Shown here in pieces: positions 1 through 6,396 of a stretch of DNA of 19,911 nt. Where the stretch lies: contig JADHVM010000011.1 in NCBI GenBank assembly GCA_016783985.1, positions 1 to 19,911 on the forward strand. Reading direction: 5' to 3'. The DNA comes from Actinomycetota bacterium (GTDB lineage: Bacteria > Actinomycetota > Humimicrobiia > Humimicrobiales > Humimicrobiaceae). The first letter of the stretch is position 1. Each line of letters opens with the position of its first letter. The position numbers and the translations under genes were made by a program. The notes beneath the pieces are model-generated. The model had not been told where the DNA came from and searched no databases. It worked only from the letters and a program-made list of their open reading frames with translations.

Positions 1-1026
1 AATATAGGTAATAAGATCATCTGCCAGGCCCTCTGGTATTGCTCCATTACCAGCAGAGAGCTTTACAAACTGAAGCAGCCTTGACTGCTTCTTTCTGCTG
101 ATAAGGTCAAAGGCTCTCTCCAAAAGATCCAGCCTCTCCTGGTAGGCTCTTTTGAGCTTTTTCTTTAGATGGTAATGATCCAGCTGATGCACAGAACCGG
201 GAAGATAGCCTATCTGCAAATTCTTTAGCCATCTGTCTCCATCTGTTACGAAGAGTATGTTTTCTGCACCGGCCAGATTATACTTTTTCTGCGCTATATA
301 GCTTATGTTTTTGCCGAAGACATCAGAGTCGGCTATATCGGCATATACGGTCTTATTTTCTAAGATGTATCTCTTATTCTTTGACGACTTAGACTCTAGT
401 TTCTTTCCGGTATAGATTATACCGATTTTGGCCTCCATCCACTTGCCCTTGCCTTCCTTTGAGGATATTCCTGTCCCATCTGCTTCTATTACTACAATTT
501 CTCTTGATATATTATCACTTTCAGGTGATATGGCATCCGTATACAGGCTTTCTACCTCATCCTTTCTCTTGTCTCTTGCTGCCAACCCCTTCTTCTGAAC
601 AAGCCTCCAGATGGCCCTGTGGTCCACTGGGCAATCTATCTCATAAGATAAGATGTCTCCTGCCTGTCTGTAGGGATATAGTGTGGCAAGCTTAATTGCT
701 CTTTTTTCTACAAGAGTGGTAAATGAAGATGAGCTTTTAATACCCAGGGCCTCATCTAAGGGGAATCTGTATTTTCCGTCTTCCCCTTTAGCCTTGCAGC
801 GGTAGTAGGTTACCTGTCCAAACTGGCTGTAGATATAACGGGATACTTTGCCCTTCTTTGTATATTTTTCTGTCTTAAATATTTTTTCCTCTTTTTTTGC
901 CATTATCTCTACTAGCATCTTTCTGCAGGCTTTTCTTGCCATCTCCATTAGCTTTTTCTCTATCTTGACTATATCTTTTAGATCTTCGGTGTCTATACAA
1001 ATGGTATATGATATTGTATTATTCAA
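1..1026 (-). CDS. UPF0236 / ISLre2-type transposase, 3' end beyond window
   Basis: The reading frame stays open for 342 codons and runs off the left edge, so only the N-terminal part is visible. The start is TTG at 1024-1026, chosen because AGAAGGAG lies just upstream; an internal ATG near codon 28 is the alternative. The protein resembles the UPF0236 family of ISLre2-type DDE transposases, which cut and join insertion-sequence ends. Visible supports are EADGTG (Asp about 183), TDGDRW (Asp about 262) and the following HQLDHYHLKKK segment, which match the family's catalytic core. The third acidic residue was not located. Base composition looks less AT-rich than the neighbouring genes, consistent with a recent arrival. 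Family-level identification is fairly firm; the exact IS group and whether the gene is intact beyond the edge are not known. Confidence 0.8.
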   Translation of the reverse strand, partial: MNNTISYTICIDTEDLKDIVKIEKKLMEMARKACRKMLVEIMAKKEEKIFKTEKYTKKGKVSRYIYSQFGQVTYYRCKAKGEDGKYRFPLDEALGIKSSSSFTTLVEKRAIKLATLYPYRQAGDILSYEIDCPVDHRAIWRLVQKKGLAARDKRKDEVESLYTDAISPESDNISREIVVIEADGTGISSKEGKGKWMEAKIGIIYTGKKLESKSSKNKRYILENKTVYADIADSDVFGKNISYIAQKKYNLAGAENILFVTDGDRWLKNLQIGYLPGSVHQLDHYHLKKKLKRAYQERLDLLERAFDLISRKKQSRLLQFVKLSAGNGAIPEGLADDLITYI

Positions 1027-1464
1027 ATTGGCTCCTTCTAAGACTAATTAATAATGCTTTTTTTAGCTTAGAAGTGAGCCTATATCTATTTAATGTTTAA
1101 TTCAAGTATTAGGTACAATAATTGGGACACATCCTTTATAAACTATTGTATGATTATCTGTCTCGAGGTTCATTATTAAGAAAATCCATCACCACAATCA
1201 TAAAAAACAAAGGATTCGGAGTAGATAATAAACAGAAATTATGGATAAATAACTCGTGGATCTTTTACAACCTGTTTTTGGACAACTTTAAATGCTGGAA
1301 ATCAAATCTAATTTAAAAACTTTGAAAACTATAAGTTAAGAGTCAAAATGCTAAGTCGGTATACCCTGACAGAAATGGTATTAAAAAAGCAAGAGTAATT
1401 GAAAAAAGTGTCTGAAGAGGATATAAATTATTTAGTCCAGATCCTGTATATTTTTATGAAGTAA
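1027..1464. other. Gene-free stretch beside the transposase; possible IS end and short coding relic
   Basis: I see no convincing intact gene here. The transposase ribosome site lies at its left edge. A motif ATTGGGACACATCC around 1117-1131 could belong to the outer terminal repeat of the insertion sequence, but its partner would lie outside the window. From about 1348 to 1490 one plus-strand frame reads like protein (AKSVYPDRNGIKKARV, then after a TGA stop, RGYKLFSPDPVYFYEVI). It has one internal stop and no start, so it may be the relic of a broken gene. An open frame at 1122-1316 is not recognisable as a family and has no ribosome site. Confidence 0.35.
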
Positions 1465-2508
1465 TTAATTACTCTGGGGTCCGCTGTTTAAAAAGTCTAT
1501 CATAGAATTTGCAGCTTCCTCGTAATATATAGGATTTCTCTTAAATCTAATGGAAAGATTAAGCCTTTTTGCCAATGGAGTTAATATTTTCTTTAAATTC
1601 CTGTTACTTACGATCAAAGTCTCAGGAATAGTATTAAGCTTCCCTGCAAGGTTTAGTATCTCCTCGGCTACAAGCAGGTTTTGCTTTCTCAAACTGGATA
1701 CACTTTGCCCCAAAATTTCTCCTGTCGTAGCATCTATCCCCAGGAATACTAGCGGCATATATGGTCTTGATTTACCATCTTTAATACGCAGTGGGAAAAA
1801 ATCACAGCCTATCTCCCATAATCCTTTTCTTTGAGGACATTTCTTTAAGATCTTTTTCAATTTAACTTCATTTATCTGGGCATCTTCCCATTTTTCTCTA
1901 TAAGGTTCAGCTTCTATAAATTTATCCTTCCATAAAGTATTATTATTGCTTTTAAAAGGCACCCTTACAAAATAATAGCTACCCTTATCTGTTTCAAAAA
2001 GATTTCTTTCATGTTTAAATCTCTTGCATACATCAATAGATTGTTCCAGGATGATCTCAAAAAATTCTACTTCATCCTCAGTTAAATACCAGGGGTAATA
2101 ACCTGGAATGAACGTCCTGAAAAACGGCAATGCCTTTTTACTCTTAGACTCTATACAAAGTTCTTTTAATACCAATTTATCCCTTTTATCAAGGTAGGAT
2201 TCATCTTCCTCGTATGTTAATGATATACAGTATTGAGAAGACATCATCTCAAGACTTTCTTTGTATATCTCACCAGAAAGTACCTTAAGATATCCATCTA
2301 GACCCCTGGGGCCTAGATATGCATTTATTCCAAAAACTTCTCCGGCATTTCCAAGGATGCAGACATAGCCGATAAGACCATCCCCGGGTTTCATGACTCC
2401 AAACATATCAGTGTCTTCCATATATTCCCAGCATCTGATTTCTTTAAATTTTAAAGCCAGATCATATAATTTTTTCAGCTTTGAAGCTGACGGGATTTTC
2501 TCATTCAT
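1465..2508 (-). CDS. DUF7309 / DUF6930 domain protein, function unknown
   Basis: A 347-residue soluble protein with no signal peptide or membrane helix. The N-terminal third (W-E-Y, D-T-D-M-F-G-V and the glycine-rich YVCILGNAGEVFGINAYLG stretch) looks like the DUF7309 domain. The C-terminal part, roughly residues 230-335 (WEIGCDFFPLRIKDGKSRPY, then FLGIDATTGEILG and LIVSNRNLKKIL), looks like DUF6930. Neither domain has an established activity. The start ATG is preceded by a strong GGGAGGT at a suitable distance. The gene lies 36 nt downstream of the DUF6557 gene on the same strand, so the two probably form one transcript. The domain names are from memory of family patterns; that this is a real gene is much surer than the naming. 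Confidence 0.75.
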   Translation of the reverse strand: MNEKIPSASKLKKLYDLALKFKEIRCWEYMEDTDMFGVMKPGDGLIGYVCILGNAGEVFGINAYLGPRGLDGYLKVLSGEIYKESLEMMSSQYCISLTYEEDESYLDKRDKLVLKELCIESKSKKALPFFRTFIPGYYPWYLTEDEVEFFEIILEQSIDVCKRFKHERNLFETDKGSYYFVRVPFKSNNNTLWKDKFIEAEPYREKWEDAQINEVKLKKILKKCPQRKGLWEIGCDFFPLRIKDGKSRPYMPLVFLGIDATTGEILGQSVSSLRKQNLLVAEEILNLAGKLNTIPETLIVSNRNLKKILTPLAKRLNLSIRFKRNPIYYEEAANSMIDFLNSGPQSN

Positions 2509-2544
2509 ATTTTATACCTCCCGGTCTTGATAAATTCTACTAAT

Positions 2545-3138
2545 TCATCTTCCAAGTAACATTTTATAAATCTTTTCATTCATAGAAGCAATCCGATTAT
2601 ACTCCCTGTATTCTTTTTCTCCTGATGTACGATTATCAACAAAATTGATTTTTTTCATAGCTTCTTTGAATGAAATTAATTGAGAAGTACCATTTTCTAT
2701 TTCCCTTACACCTTTGTCCAATATTCGTTTTTCTTCTTTAACTCTTTCATCCACAGTTTTTTTGGAATACCCGAAGAATGTCATCTCGTATAATGAATGG
2801 GCCGTTACATCTACATTTCCGTAAACTTCAATACATTTATCTAAAACATTAAAATTTAGCCATTCATCCCAGGATGTCATCTCAAGTGCATAATGATTTT
2901 TATCACCTTTTATTATACCAAACACATCAAAAATATATGTACCTGGCTCAATGTAATCCTCTATTTTTGCCACAATAAGGGCAATCGGTGGTTTGCAGAG
3001 TCCGGGTTTTAGCGTCTTTAATTCTTCAAGTACATTTTTATAAGCTTCGTAAGCGCCATCTTTATTATTGTATTCCTTATCAAGCACAGCCCACATATGA
3101 TTGTAATTTACAGTATTTATTAACTCTTTAAAAATCAT
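2545..3138 (-). CDS. DUF6557 family protein, function unknown
   Basis: A 197-residue soluble protein, first gene of a probable two-gene operon. The opening MIFKELINTVNYNHMWAVL, then an extended central region with YALEMTSWDEWLNF, match what I know of the DUF6557 family, which has no known activity. The C-terminal third is rich in Lys and Glu (residues about 125-197) and probably helical. The start ATG has GGTGA a few bases upstream. The family tends to occur in accessory regions of Firmicutes genomes, and the same is true here: a transposase and toxin-antitoxin units are close by. Whether it works with the downstream DUF7309/DUF6930 protein is inference from their spacing only. Confidence 0.72.
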   Translation of the reverse strand: MIFKELINTVNYNHMWAVLDKEYNNKDGAYEAYKNVLEELKTLKPGLCKPPIALIVAKIEDYIEPGTYIFDVFGIIKGDKNHYALEMTSWDEWLNFNVLDKCIEVYGNVDVTAHSLYEMTFFGYSKKTVDERVKEEKRILDKGVREIENGTSQLISFKEAMKKINFVDNRTSGEKEYREYNRIASMNEKIYKMLLGR

Positions 3139-3171
3139 TTTGTCACCATAAATAATAAAAATCAGCTTTCT

Positions 3172-3199
3172 ATTTTATACAGCCTTGATCTTTAATCAA
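3172..3199 (-). promoter_or_regulatory. Candidate promoter of the DUF6557 operon
   Basis: Read on the minus strand, TTGATT (3194-3199) and TAAAAT (3172-3177) are separated by 16 nt, about 35 nt before the DUF6557 start. A small dyad CTTGAT-N5-ATCAAG overlaps the -35 element. This is a motif match by eye only. Confidence 0.4.
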
Positions 3200-3323
3200 G
3201 AAAATTATCAGAATCAAAATTAAACTATATTTTACCAGATTATTCTCTTACTTATAATATAAAATCAGGTTTTTTATTTTATCTAAAATTTGTTCATTAT
3301 AAATAGACTGAAGCCACAGATTA

Positions 3324-3427
3324 TGAAACTTCTGCCAGTGGCCAGTCAAAGGAAAACGCTTGTATAAATTCGATTCTGCTAAACTTTAATAATTATTTAT
3401 TATTCCCTAGAGATAGTTTGAAAAGTG
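3324..3427 (+). repeat. Left copy of a 103-bp inverted flanking element
   Basis: This segment on the plus strand aligns along its whole length with the minus strand of 5191-5293. Shared blocks include CTTCTGCCAG-like arms and GATAGTTTGA(A/G)AAGTG at the end. The two copies thus form an inverted pair around the two toxin-antitoxin units. This copy has lost most of the hairpin pairing that is strong in the right copy. A plus-strand frame here (SGQSKENACINSILLNF, then RDSLKS) resembles the frame in the right copy, so it may derive from a gene. Confidence 0.6.
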
Positions 3428-3530
3428 TAAATTAGCTCCCCGGACTGGTCGATGTTTTTAACATTCTTTAAACCCAAATAGTTCTTATAGAATTCCCAGG
3501 TGAGAATACTTCATTATTTGCCTTTATCAA
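3400..3530 (-). pseudogene. Unidentified coding relic downstream of higA (copy 1)
   Basis: On the minus strand this reads LIKANNEVFS and then, after a one-base shift, WEFYKNYLGLKNVKNIDQSG followed by ELIYTF. The second tandem unit carries the same stretch with several silent changes, which suggests it once coded for protein. It is too short to assign. FYKNYLGLK is reminiscent of the start of VOC/glyoxalase folds, but that is weak. Confidence 0.3.
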
Positions 3531-3546
3531 TTACATTATATAGAAG

Positions 3547-3840
3547 TTATACAACCTGTAATTGCTGAATTTTCTTTAATTCAGCATCCATATCTGACCT
3601 TTCCTCTTCTATATCATAATCATTTTGCAGACCCAGCCAGAACTGCGGGGTGTTACCAAAGAACTTGGCTAACCTCAGTGCAGTATCTGCAGTTATTCTT
3701 CTTTTTTTATGGATTATCTCAGAAATACGTGTCTGATCCAAATGTGTTTCTCTTGCAAGTCTATAGGCAGAAATATTTAATGGTTTTAAAAACTCCTCTT
3801 CTAAAATCTCGCCAGGGTGGATATTTTTTAGTTTTTTCAT
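3547..3840 (-). CDS. higA: HigA-family antitoxin, copy 1
   Basis: A 97-residue antitoxin of the HigA/VapI type with a Cro-like helix-turn-helix. The antitoxin is expected to bind its HigB toxin and repress the shared promoter. The opening MKKLKNIHPGEILEEEFLKP, the recognition region around LDQTRISEIIHKKRRITADT (residues about 35-54) and the PQFWLGLQNDYD tail are family hallmarks. ATG is preceded by AGGAGG. It differs from copy 2 at only four positions (E14K, A25V, R30K, M84I). It lies downstream of the degraded higB copy 1, so it may now act only as a repressor or as spare immunity for copy 2; that is inference. Confidence 0.92.
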   Translation of the reverse strand: MKKLKNIHPGEILEEEFLKPLNISAYRLARETHLDQTRISEIIHKKRRITADTALRLAKFFGNTPQFWLGLQNDYDIEEERSDMDAELKKIQQLQVV

Positions 3841-3870
3841 TATGCTTTTCCTCCTATTATTTAGTGATAA

Positions 3871-4143
3871 TCAGTAATCTAAAGCATTATAGCAATCATT
3901 GTTTTTACATACAAAACATATGCGCCACTGATTATTGATTCTTATGCTATATTGTCCACTTCTGTCCCCTTTAAATTTTTCCAATCTATTTGAAGGGGGT
4001 ATTCTCAGGTCACTTAGATCAAAAGAGTTATTTAACATCCTGAACTTTTTTCGGGCAATATTTTGAATATTGTTTGGATATTCTTTCGTGAAATTGCCTT
4101 CCCAGATCTTTTCAGTTTCTTTAGAATAAAATGACTTTATTAT
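3871..4143 (-). pseudogene. higB: Degraded HigB toxin, copy 1
   Basis: A RelE/HigB-fold mRNA interferase relative, about 90 residues, upstream of higA as usual for higBA systems. Compared with copy 2 it has three defects: the ATG is ATA (4141-4143), the conserved Trp of CF(I)WKNND is Cys, and a one-base insertion near the end replaces the family's VEI-DYH ending with ALDY and a stop. The only upstream in-frame start is TTG at 4180-4182, which would lie beyond the -35 element of the conserved promoter. About ten other residues differ, while the antitoxin next to it is almost unchanged. I therefore call it probably inactive. Translation from ATA, ATT or the TTG cannot be excluded from sequence. 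Confidence 0.75.
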
Positions 4144-4149
4144 AATATA

Positions 4150-4178
4150 AATATAGTAGACTATGGTATTAATGTCAA
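4150..4178 (-). promoter_or_regulatory. Promoter of higBA copy 1
   Basis: On the minus strand a perfect TTGACA (4173-4178) and TATATT (4150-4155) are separated by 17 nt. The same pair at the same spacing is conserved in unit 2. Confidence 0.7.
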
Positions 4179-4482
4179 TCAATACTATTATGAAACACTA
4201 GTTCTTGGATTTATAAGAATTTGCTTCTTAATCACCTGACTGTCTGACACAAACATATGAAGAGTTTTTCAAGAGATTCAGTGTATATATTAATGGAAGA
4301 AGTATAAAAGGAAGCCGTCTTTGCCAAAACAGCTGTCAGCTGCCAGTACATGCATGTGGGAATTAATGTTAGCTCCCCGGACTGGACAATATTGATAACA
4401 TTTTTTAGACCCAAATAGTTCTGATAGAATTCCGGTTGAGAATACTTTATTATTTGCCTTTATCAATTACATTATATCAAAG

Positions 4483-4776
4483 TTATACTACCTGTAATTG
4501 CTGAATTTTCTTTAATTCAGCATCAATATCTGATCTTTCTTCTTCTATATCATAATCATTTTGCAGGCCCAGCCAGAACTGTGGGGTGTTACCAAAGAAC
4601 TTGGCCAGTCTCAGGGCAGTATCAGCGGTTATCCTTCTTTTTTTATGGATTATCTCAGAGATACGTGTCTGATCCAAATGTGTTTCTTTTGCCAGCCTAT
4701 AGACAGAAATATTTAATGGCTTTAAAAATTCCTCTTTTAGAATCTCGCCGGGGTGGATATTTTTTAGTTTTTTCAT
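4483..4776 (-). CDS. higA: HigA-family antitoxin, copy 2
   Basis: A 97-residue helix-turn-helix antitoxin, nearly identical to copy 1. It follows higB by 20 nt on the same strand, and AGGAGG sits in that gap, so the two are co-transcribed. In this family the antitoxin binds the toxin and, with it, represses the operon promoter. The HTH lies at about residues 20-60 and the acidic, Gln-rich tail (DAELKKIQQLQVV) is retained. Because toxin copy 2 is the intact one, this is the likely working antitoxin of the locus. Confidence 0.92.
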   Translation of the reverse strand: MKKLKNIHPGEILKEEFLKPLNISVYRLAKETHLDQTRISEIIHKKRRITADTALRLAKFFGNTPQFWLGLQNDYDIEEERSDIDAELKKIQQLQVV

Positions 4777-4796
4777 TATGTTTTTCCTCCTATTAT

Positions 4797-5078
4797 TTAG
4801 TGATAATCGGTAATCTCAACATTATAGCAATCATTGTTTTTCCAAATAAAACAAATGCGCCACTGATTATTTATCCTTATACTATATTGCCCTTTTCTGT
4901 CTCCTTCCAATTTTTCCAGTCTATTTGAAGGAGGTATTCTTAAGTCACTTAGATCAAAAGAGTTATTTAACATCCTGAGCTTTTTTCGGGCAATATTTTG
5001 AATATCATTTGGATATTCTTTCGAGAAATTGCCTCCCCAGATCTTTTCAGTCTCTTTAGAATTAAATGACTTTATCAT
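4797..5078 (-). CDS. higB: HigB-family toxin, copy 2
   Basis: A 93-residue toxin of the RelE/HigB superfamily, which cuts mRNA on the ribosome. The family's usual features are present: MIKSF-SKETEKIW opening, the Arg-Lys-rich IQNIARKKLRMLN helix, LEGDRKGQYSIRINNQWRIC core strand, and the VEITDYH ending. I chose ATG at 5076-5078 because it gives the usual family length. The open frame extends further to a TTG at 5115-5117, but that codon overlaps the -35 region of a very good promoter. No Shine-Dalgarno precedes the ATG; the predicted transcription start falls on or within a base or two of it, so the mRNA may be leaderless. Followed directly by higA. Confidence 0.9.
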   Translation of the reverse strand: MIKSFNSKETEKIWGGNFSKEYPNDIQNIARKKLRMLNNSFDLSDLRIPPSNRLEKLEGDRKGQYSIRINNQWRICFIWKNNDCYNVEITDYH

Positions 5079-5084
5079 AATATA

Positions 5085-5113
5085 AATATAGTAGATTATG
5101 GTACTGATGTCAA
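5085..5113 (-). promoter_or_regulatory. Promoter of higBA copy 2
   Basis: On the minus strand TTGACA (5108-5113) and TATATT (5085-5090) are spaced by 17 nt. Seven bases downstream of the -10 lies the ATG of higB. Conservation in both units supports it. Confidence 0.72.
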
Positions 5114-5190
5114 ACAATACTATTATGAAGCATTAGTTCATATATTTATAGGAATTTGCTTCTGGATCACCAGACTACGGATCCAAACTT

Positions 5191-5293
5191 CACTTCTCAA
5201 ACTATCTTTTCTGATTAATAAATCTTTTTTAAAGCTTACCAAATTTGAATTTCTGCCAGCGTTTTCATCCGCTTGGCCGCTGGTAGAAATTCC
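5191..5293 (-). repeat. Right copy of inverted flanking element with long hairpin
   Basis: It contains a 15-bp inverted repeat: GAATTTCTGCCAGCG (5247-5261) and CGCTGGTAGAAATTC (5278-5292) with a 16-nt loop. The only imperfect position would be a G-T pair. The remainder aligns with 3324-3427 in the opposite orientation. An open frame covers the element on the minus strand (5138-5350, with SGQADENAGRNSN and KDSLRSEVWIRSL). I recognise no family and cannot say whether the element is a gene relic or a structural repeat. Confidence 0.6.
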
Positions 5294-5353
5294 AATATAA
5301 TTGATTTTAAAAGAGATCCTGAAATGCTTTGCGTGAGTTCGAATTGTCAAAAT

Positions 5354-5381
5354 TGGCTCCCCGGGTAGGGCTCGAACCTAC
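5354..5381 (-). other. tRNA-Asn 3' fragment (T arm, acceptor 3' strand, CCA)
   Basis: On the minus strand: a 5-bp T stem GTAGG/CCTAC around the loop TTCGAGC, then CCGGGGA, discriminator G and CCA, exactly the last 28 nt of a tRNA. The acceptor and discriminator match tRNA-Asn. The remaining tRNA body is missing; the DNA to the right is AT-rich and does not fold. A short 3' piece like this is typical of an attachment site left by integration at a tRNA gene. The core TT(A/G)GCTCCCCGG recurs at 3432-3443 and 4370-4381. Confidence 0.75.
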
Positions 5382-5622
5382 AATATTTAAAATGATTATT
5401 TGTAAATCTTTATTTTCTCTTATAATTATTGGTTCCCCACTCCCCCATTATGCAATATTGGCAGCAATAGTGAGCTATAGAAAAAATGATTAAAAATATT
5501 TACAATTGTAATTGATAATATTTAGATAACAATTTAAAGCCTCGTTCAAACTTTTTTCAATAACTTCATCTTTAATTTTTTTAATATTATTATTTTAATC
5601 TGTAGAATTTTCTGGTAATTTA

Positions 5623-5642
5623 TACTATACAAATGTATAGTA
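5623..5642 (+). promoter_or_regulatory. Probable LexA operator upstream of lexA
   Basis: TACTATAC-AAAT-GTATAGTA is a perfect 8-4-8 palindrome located 75 bp before lexA. It overlaps the -35 position (about 5626-5631) of a promoter whose -10 is TATAAT at 5649-5654. Position and symmetry argue for LexA autorepression. It is unlike the GAAC-N4-GTTC box of Bacillus and unlike the E. coli CTGT-N8-ACAG box, so the identity of the binding protein is inferred. Confidence 0.6.
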
Positions 5643-5648
5643 ATATTA

Positions 5649-5677
5649 TATAATATAGCTACAATTGTTCATGTAGC
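5649..5677 (+). promoter_or_regulatory. lexA operon -10 element and downstream dyad
   Basis: TATAAT at 5649-5654 is a consensus -10. Directly after it, GCTACA (5658-5663) and TGTAGC (5672-5677) form a 6-bp dyad with an 8-nt loop around the expected transcription start. This could be a second regulator site or a 5' leader hairpin. Confidence 0.45.
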
Positions 5678-5716
5678 ATTTAAACTGTTTCTTTATTTAA
5701 AGATAGGTATTTTAAA

Positions 5717-6340
5717 ATGAAAATTACCAAAAGACAAAAACTGGTACTGAAAAAAATTCATAAGTTTATCTTAGAAAACTCATATCCTCCAACTATAAGA
5801 GAACTTGGACAGGTGCTAGGCTTCTCATCTCCCAAAGGAGTATCAGATCATCTCAAATCTCTGGAAAGTAAAGGCTATATAGAGAGAGAATCTTCTGCAA
5901 GGTCTATAAAGCTAACAAACAAGACCTTAAACCTGGCTGGTTTTGCAGTAGAAAAAGAAGTCTCTTACCTCCCCCTTGTCGGCAGAATAGCTGCTGGAAA
6001 TCCAATTCTTGCCGAAGAAAATATAGAAGAATACATACCAGTACCATCAAATTTACTAAGAAACCGTATAGTGCATTTTGCGCTCAGAGTTAAAGGAGAC
6101 AGCATGATTGGCGATCACATTCTGAATAGAGACACTATAATAGTAAAGTCACAAAATACTGCTGAAAATGGAGACATTGTTGTCGCCCTTATTGGAGACG
6201 AAGCAGTAGTAAAAAAATTCTATAAAGCAAAGGATGCTATAGAGCTTAGATCTTCAAATCCTTCTTATAAATCTATAAAAATTAATAAAGATTTTAATAT
6301 ACAGGGTAAGGTAATTGCTGTACAGAGAAGCATCTCTTGA
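5717..6340 (+). CDS. lexA: LexA, SOS repressor and RecA-dependent autoprotease
   Basis: A 207-residue protein of normal LexA length. It represses DNA-damage genes and inactivates itself when RecA filaments form on damaged DNA. The N-terminal winged helix (residues 1-65) includes PPTIRELGQVLGFSS and the recognition stretch GVSDHLKSLESKGYI. The cleavage bond is Ala93-Gly94 in GRIAAGNP. The Ser-Lys dyad is Ser129 in GDSM and Lys166 in DEAVVKKFY. All catalytic parts are therefore present and the protein should be functional. It heads a plus-strand operon with a DNA polymerase III alpha subunit and Pol IV. The weak AGG ribosome site upstream of the ATG is the only uncertain point about the start. 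Confidence 0.97.
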   Translation: MKITKRQKLVLKKIHKFILENSYPPTIRELGQVLGFSSPKGVSDHLKSLESKGYIERESSARSIKLTNKTLNLAGFAVEKEVSYLPLVGRIAAGNPILAEENIEEYIPVPSNLLRNRIVHFALRVKGDSMIGDHILNRDTIIVKSQNTAENGDIVVALIGDEAVVKKFYKAKDAIELRSSNPSYKSIKINKDFNIQGKVIAVQRSIS

Positions 6341-6396
6341 GCTTCATTTTAGATAAATAATTTAACCATAGTAAAAAAGAATTTGTGAGGATAAAG

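Larger units (their letters stand above)
3431..4243. repeat. Tandem toxin-antitoxin unit 1 (about 813 bp)
   Basis: This segment and 4369-5178 are diverged direct copies, roughly nine bases in ten identical by eye. Each begins with TTAGCTCCCCGGACTGG or nearly so and ends near AATTTGCTTCT-N8-CACC. Each unit holds a coding relic, higA, higB and the higB promoter. The spacing between unit starts is about 938 bp. Between them lies a decayed third copy of the hairpin element (about 4262-4355). Confidence 0.8.
4369..5178. repeat. Tandem toxin-antitoxin unit 2 (about 810 bp)
   Basis: This is the second copy of the unit described at 3431-4243, in the same orientation, carrying intact higB and higA. 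Its left edge again holds TTAGCTCCCCGGACTGG. After its right edge the sequence passes directly into the right copy of the inverted hairpin element. The coding relic at its left end (EFYQNYLGLKNVINIVQSGE) also survives. Confidence 0.8.
5382..5716. other. AT-rich intergenic region upstream of lexA
   Basis: There is no gene here. The left part may hold further tRNA debris (TTGGTTCCCC at 5429-5438, TGAGCTATA near 5473-5481), too weak to call. The right part holds the lexA control region described separately. Confidence 0.5.

Noticed and set aside
459..1051. Plus-strand open frames opposite the transposase
   Set aside because: They are shadows of the minus-strand transposase frame, with no ribosome sites and low-complexity Phe/Ser/Ile composition.
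3185..3200. Rho-independent terminator
   Set aside because: CTTGAT-N5-ATCAAG is AT-rich and lies in the DUF6557 promoter region, not after a gene.
4200..5381. Integron cassette array with attC-like hairpins between the toxin-antitoxin units
   Set aside because: The hairpin lacks the R'/R'' core boxes (GTTRRRY and RYYYAAC), one copy is inverted, and there is no integron integrase.
5429..5481. A tRNA body continuing the tRNA-Asn 3' fragment
   Set aside because: TTGGTTCCCC and TGAGCTATA are suggestive, but no D or anticodon arm can be closed.
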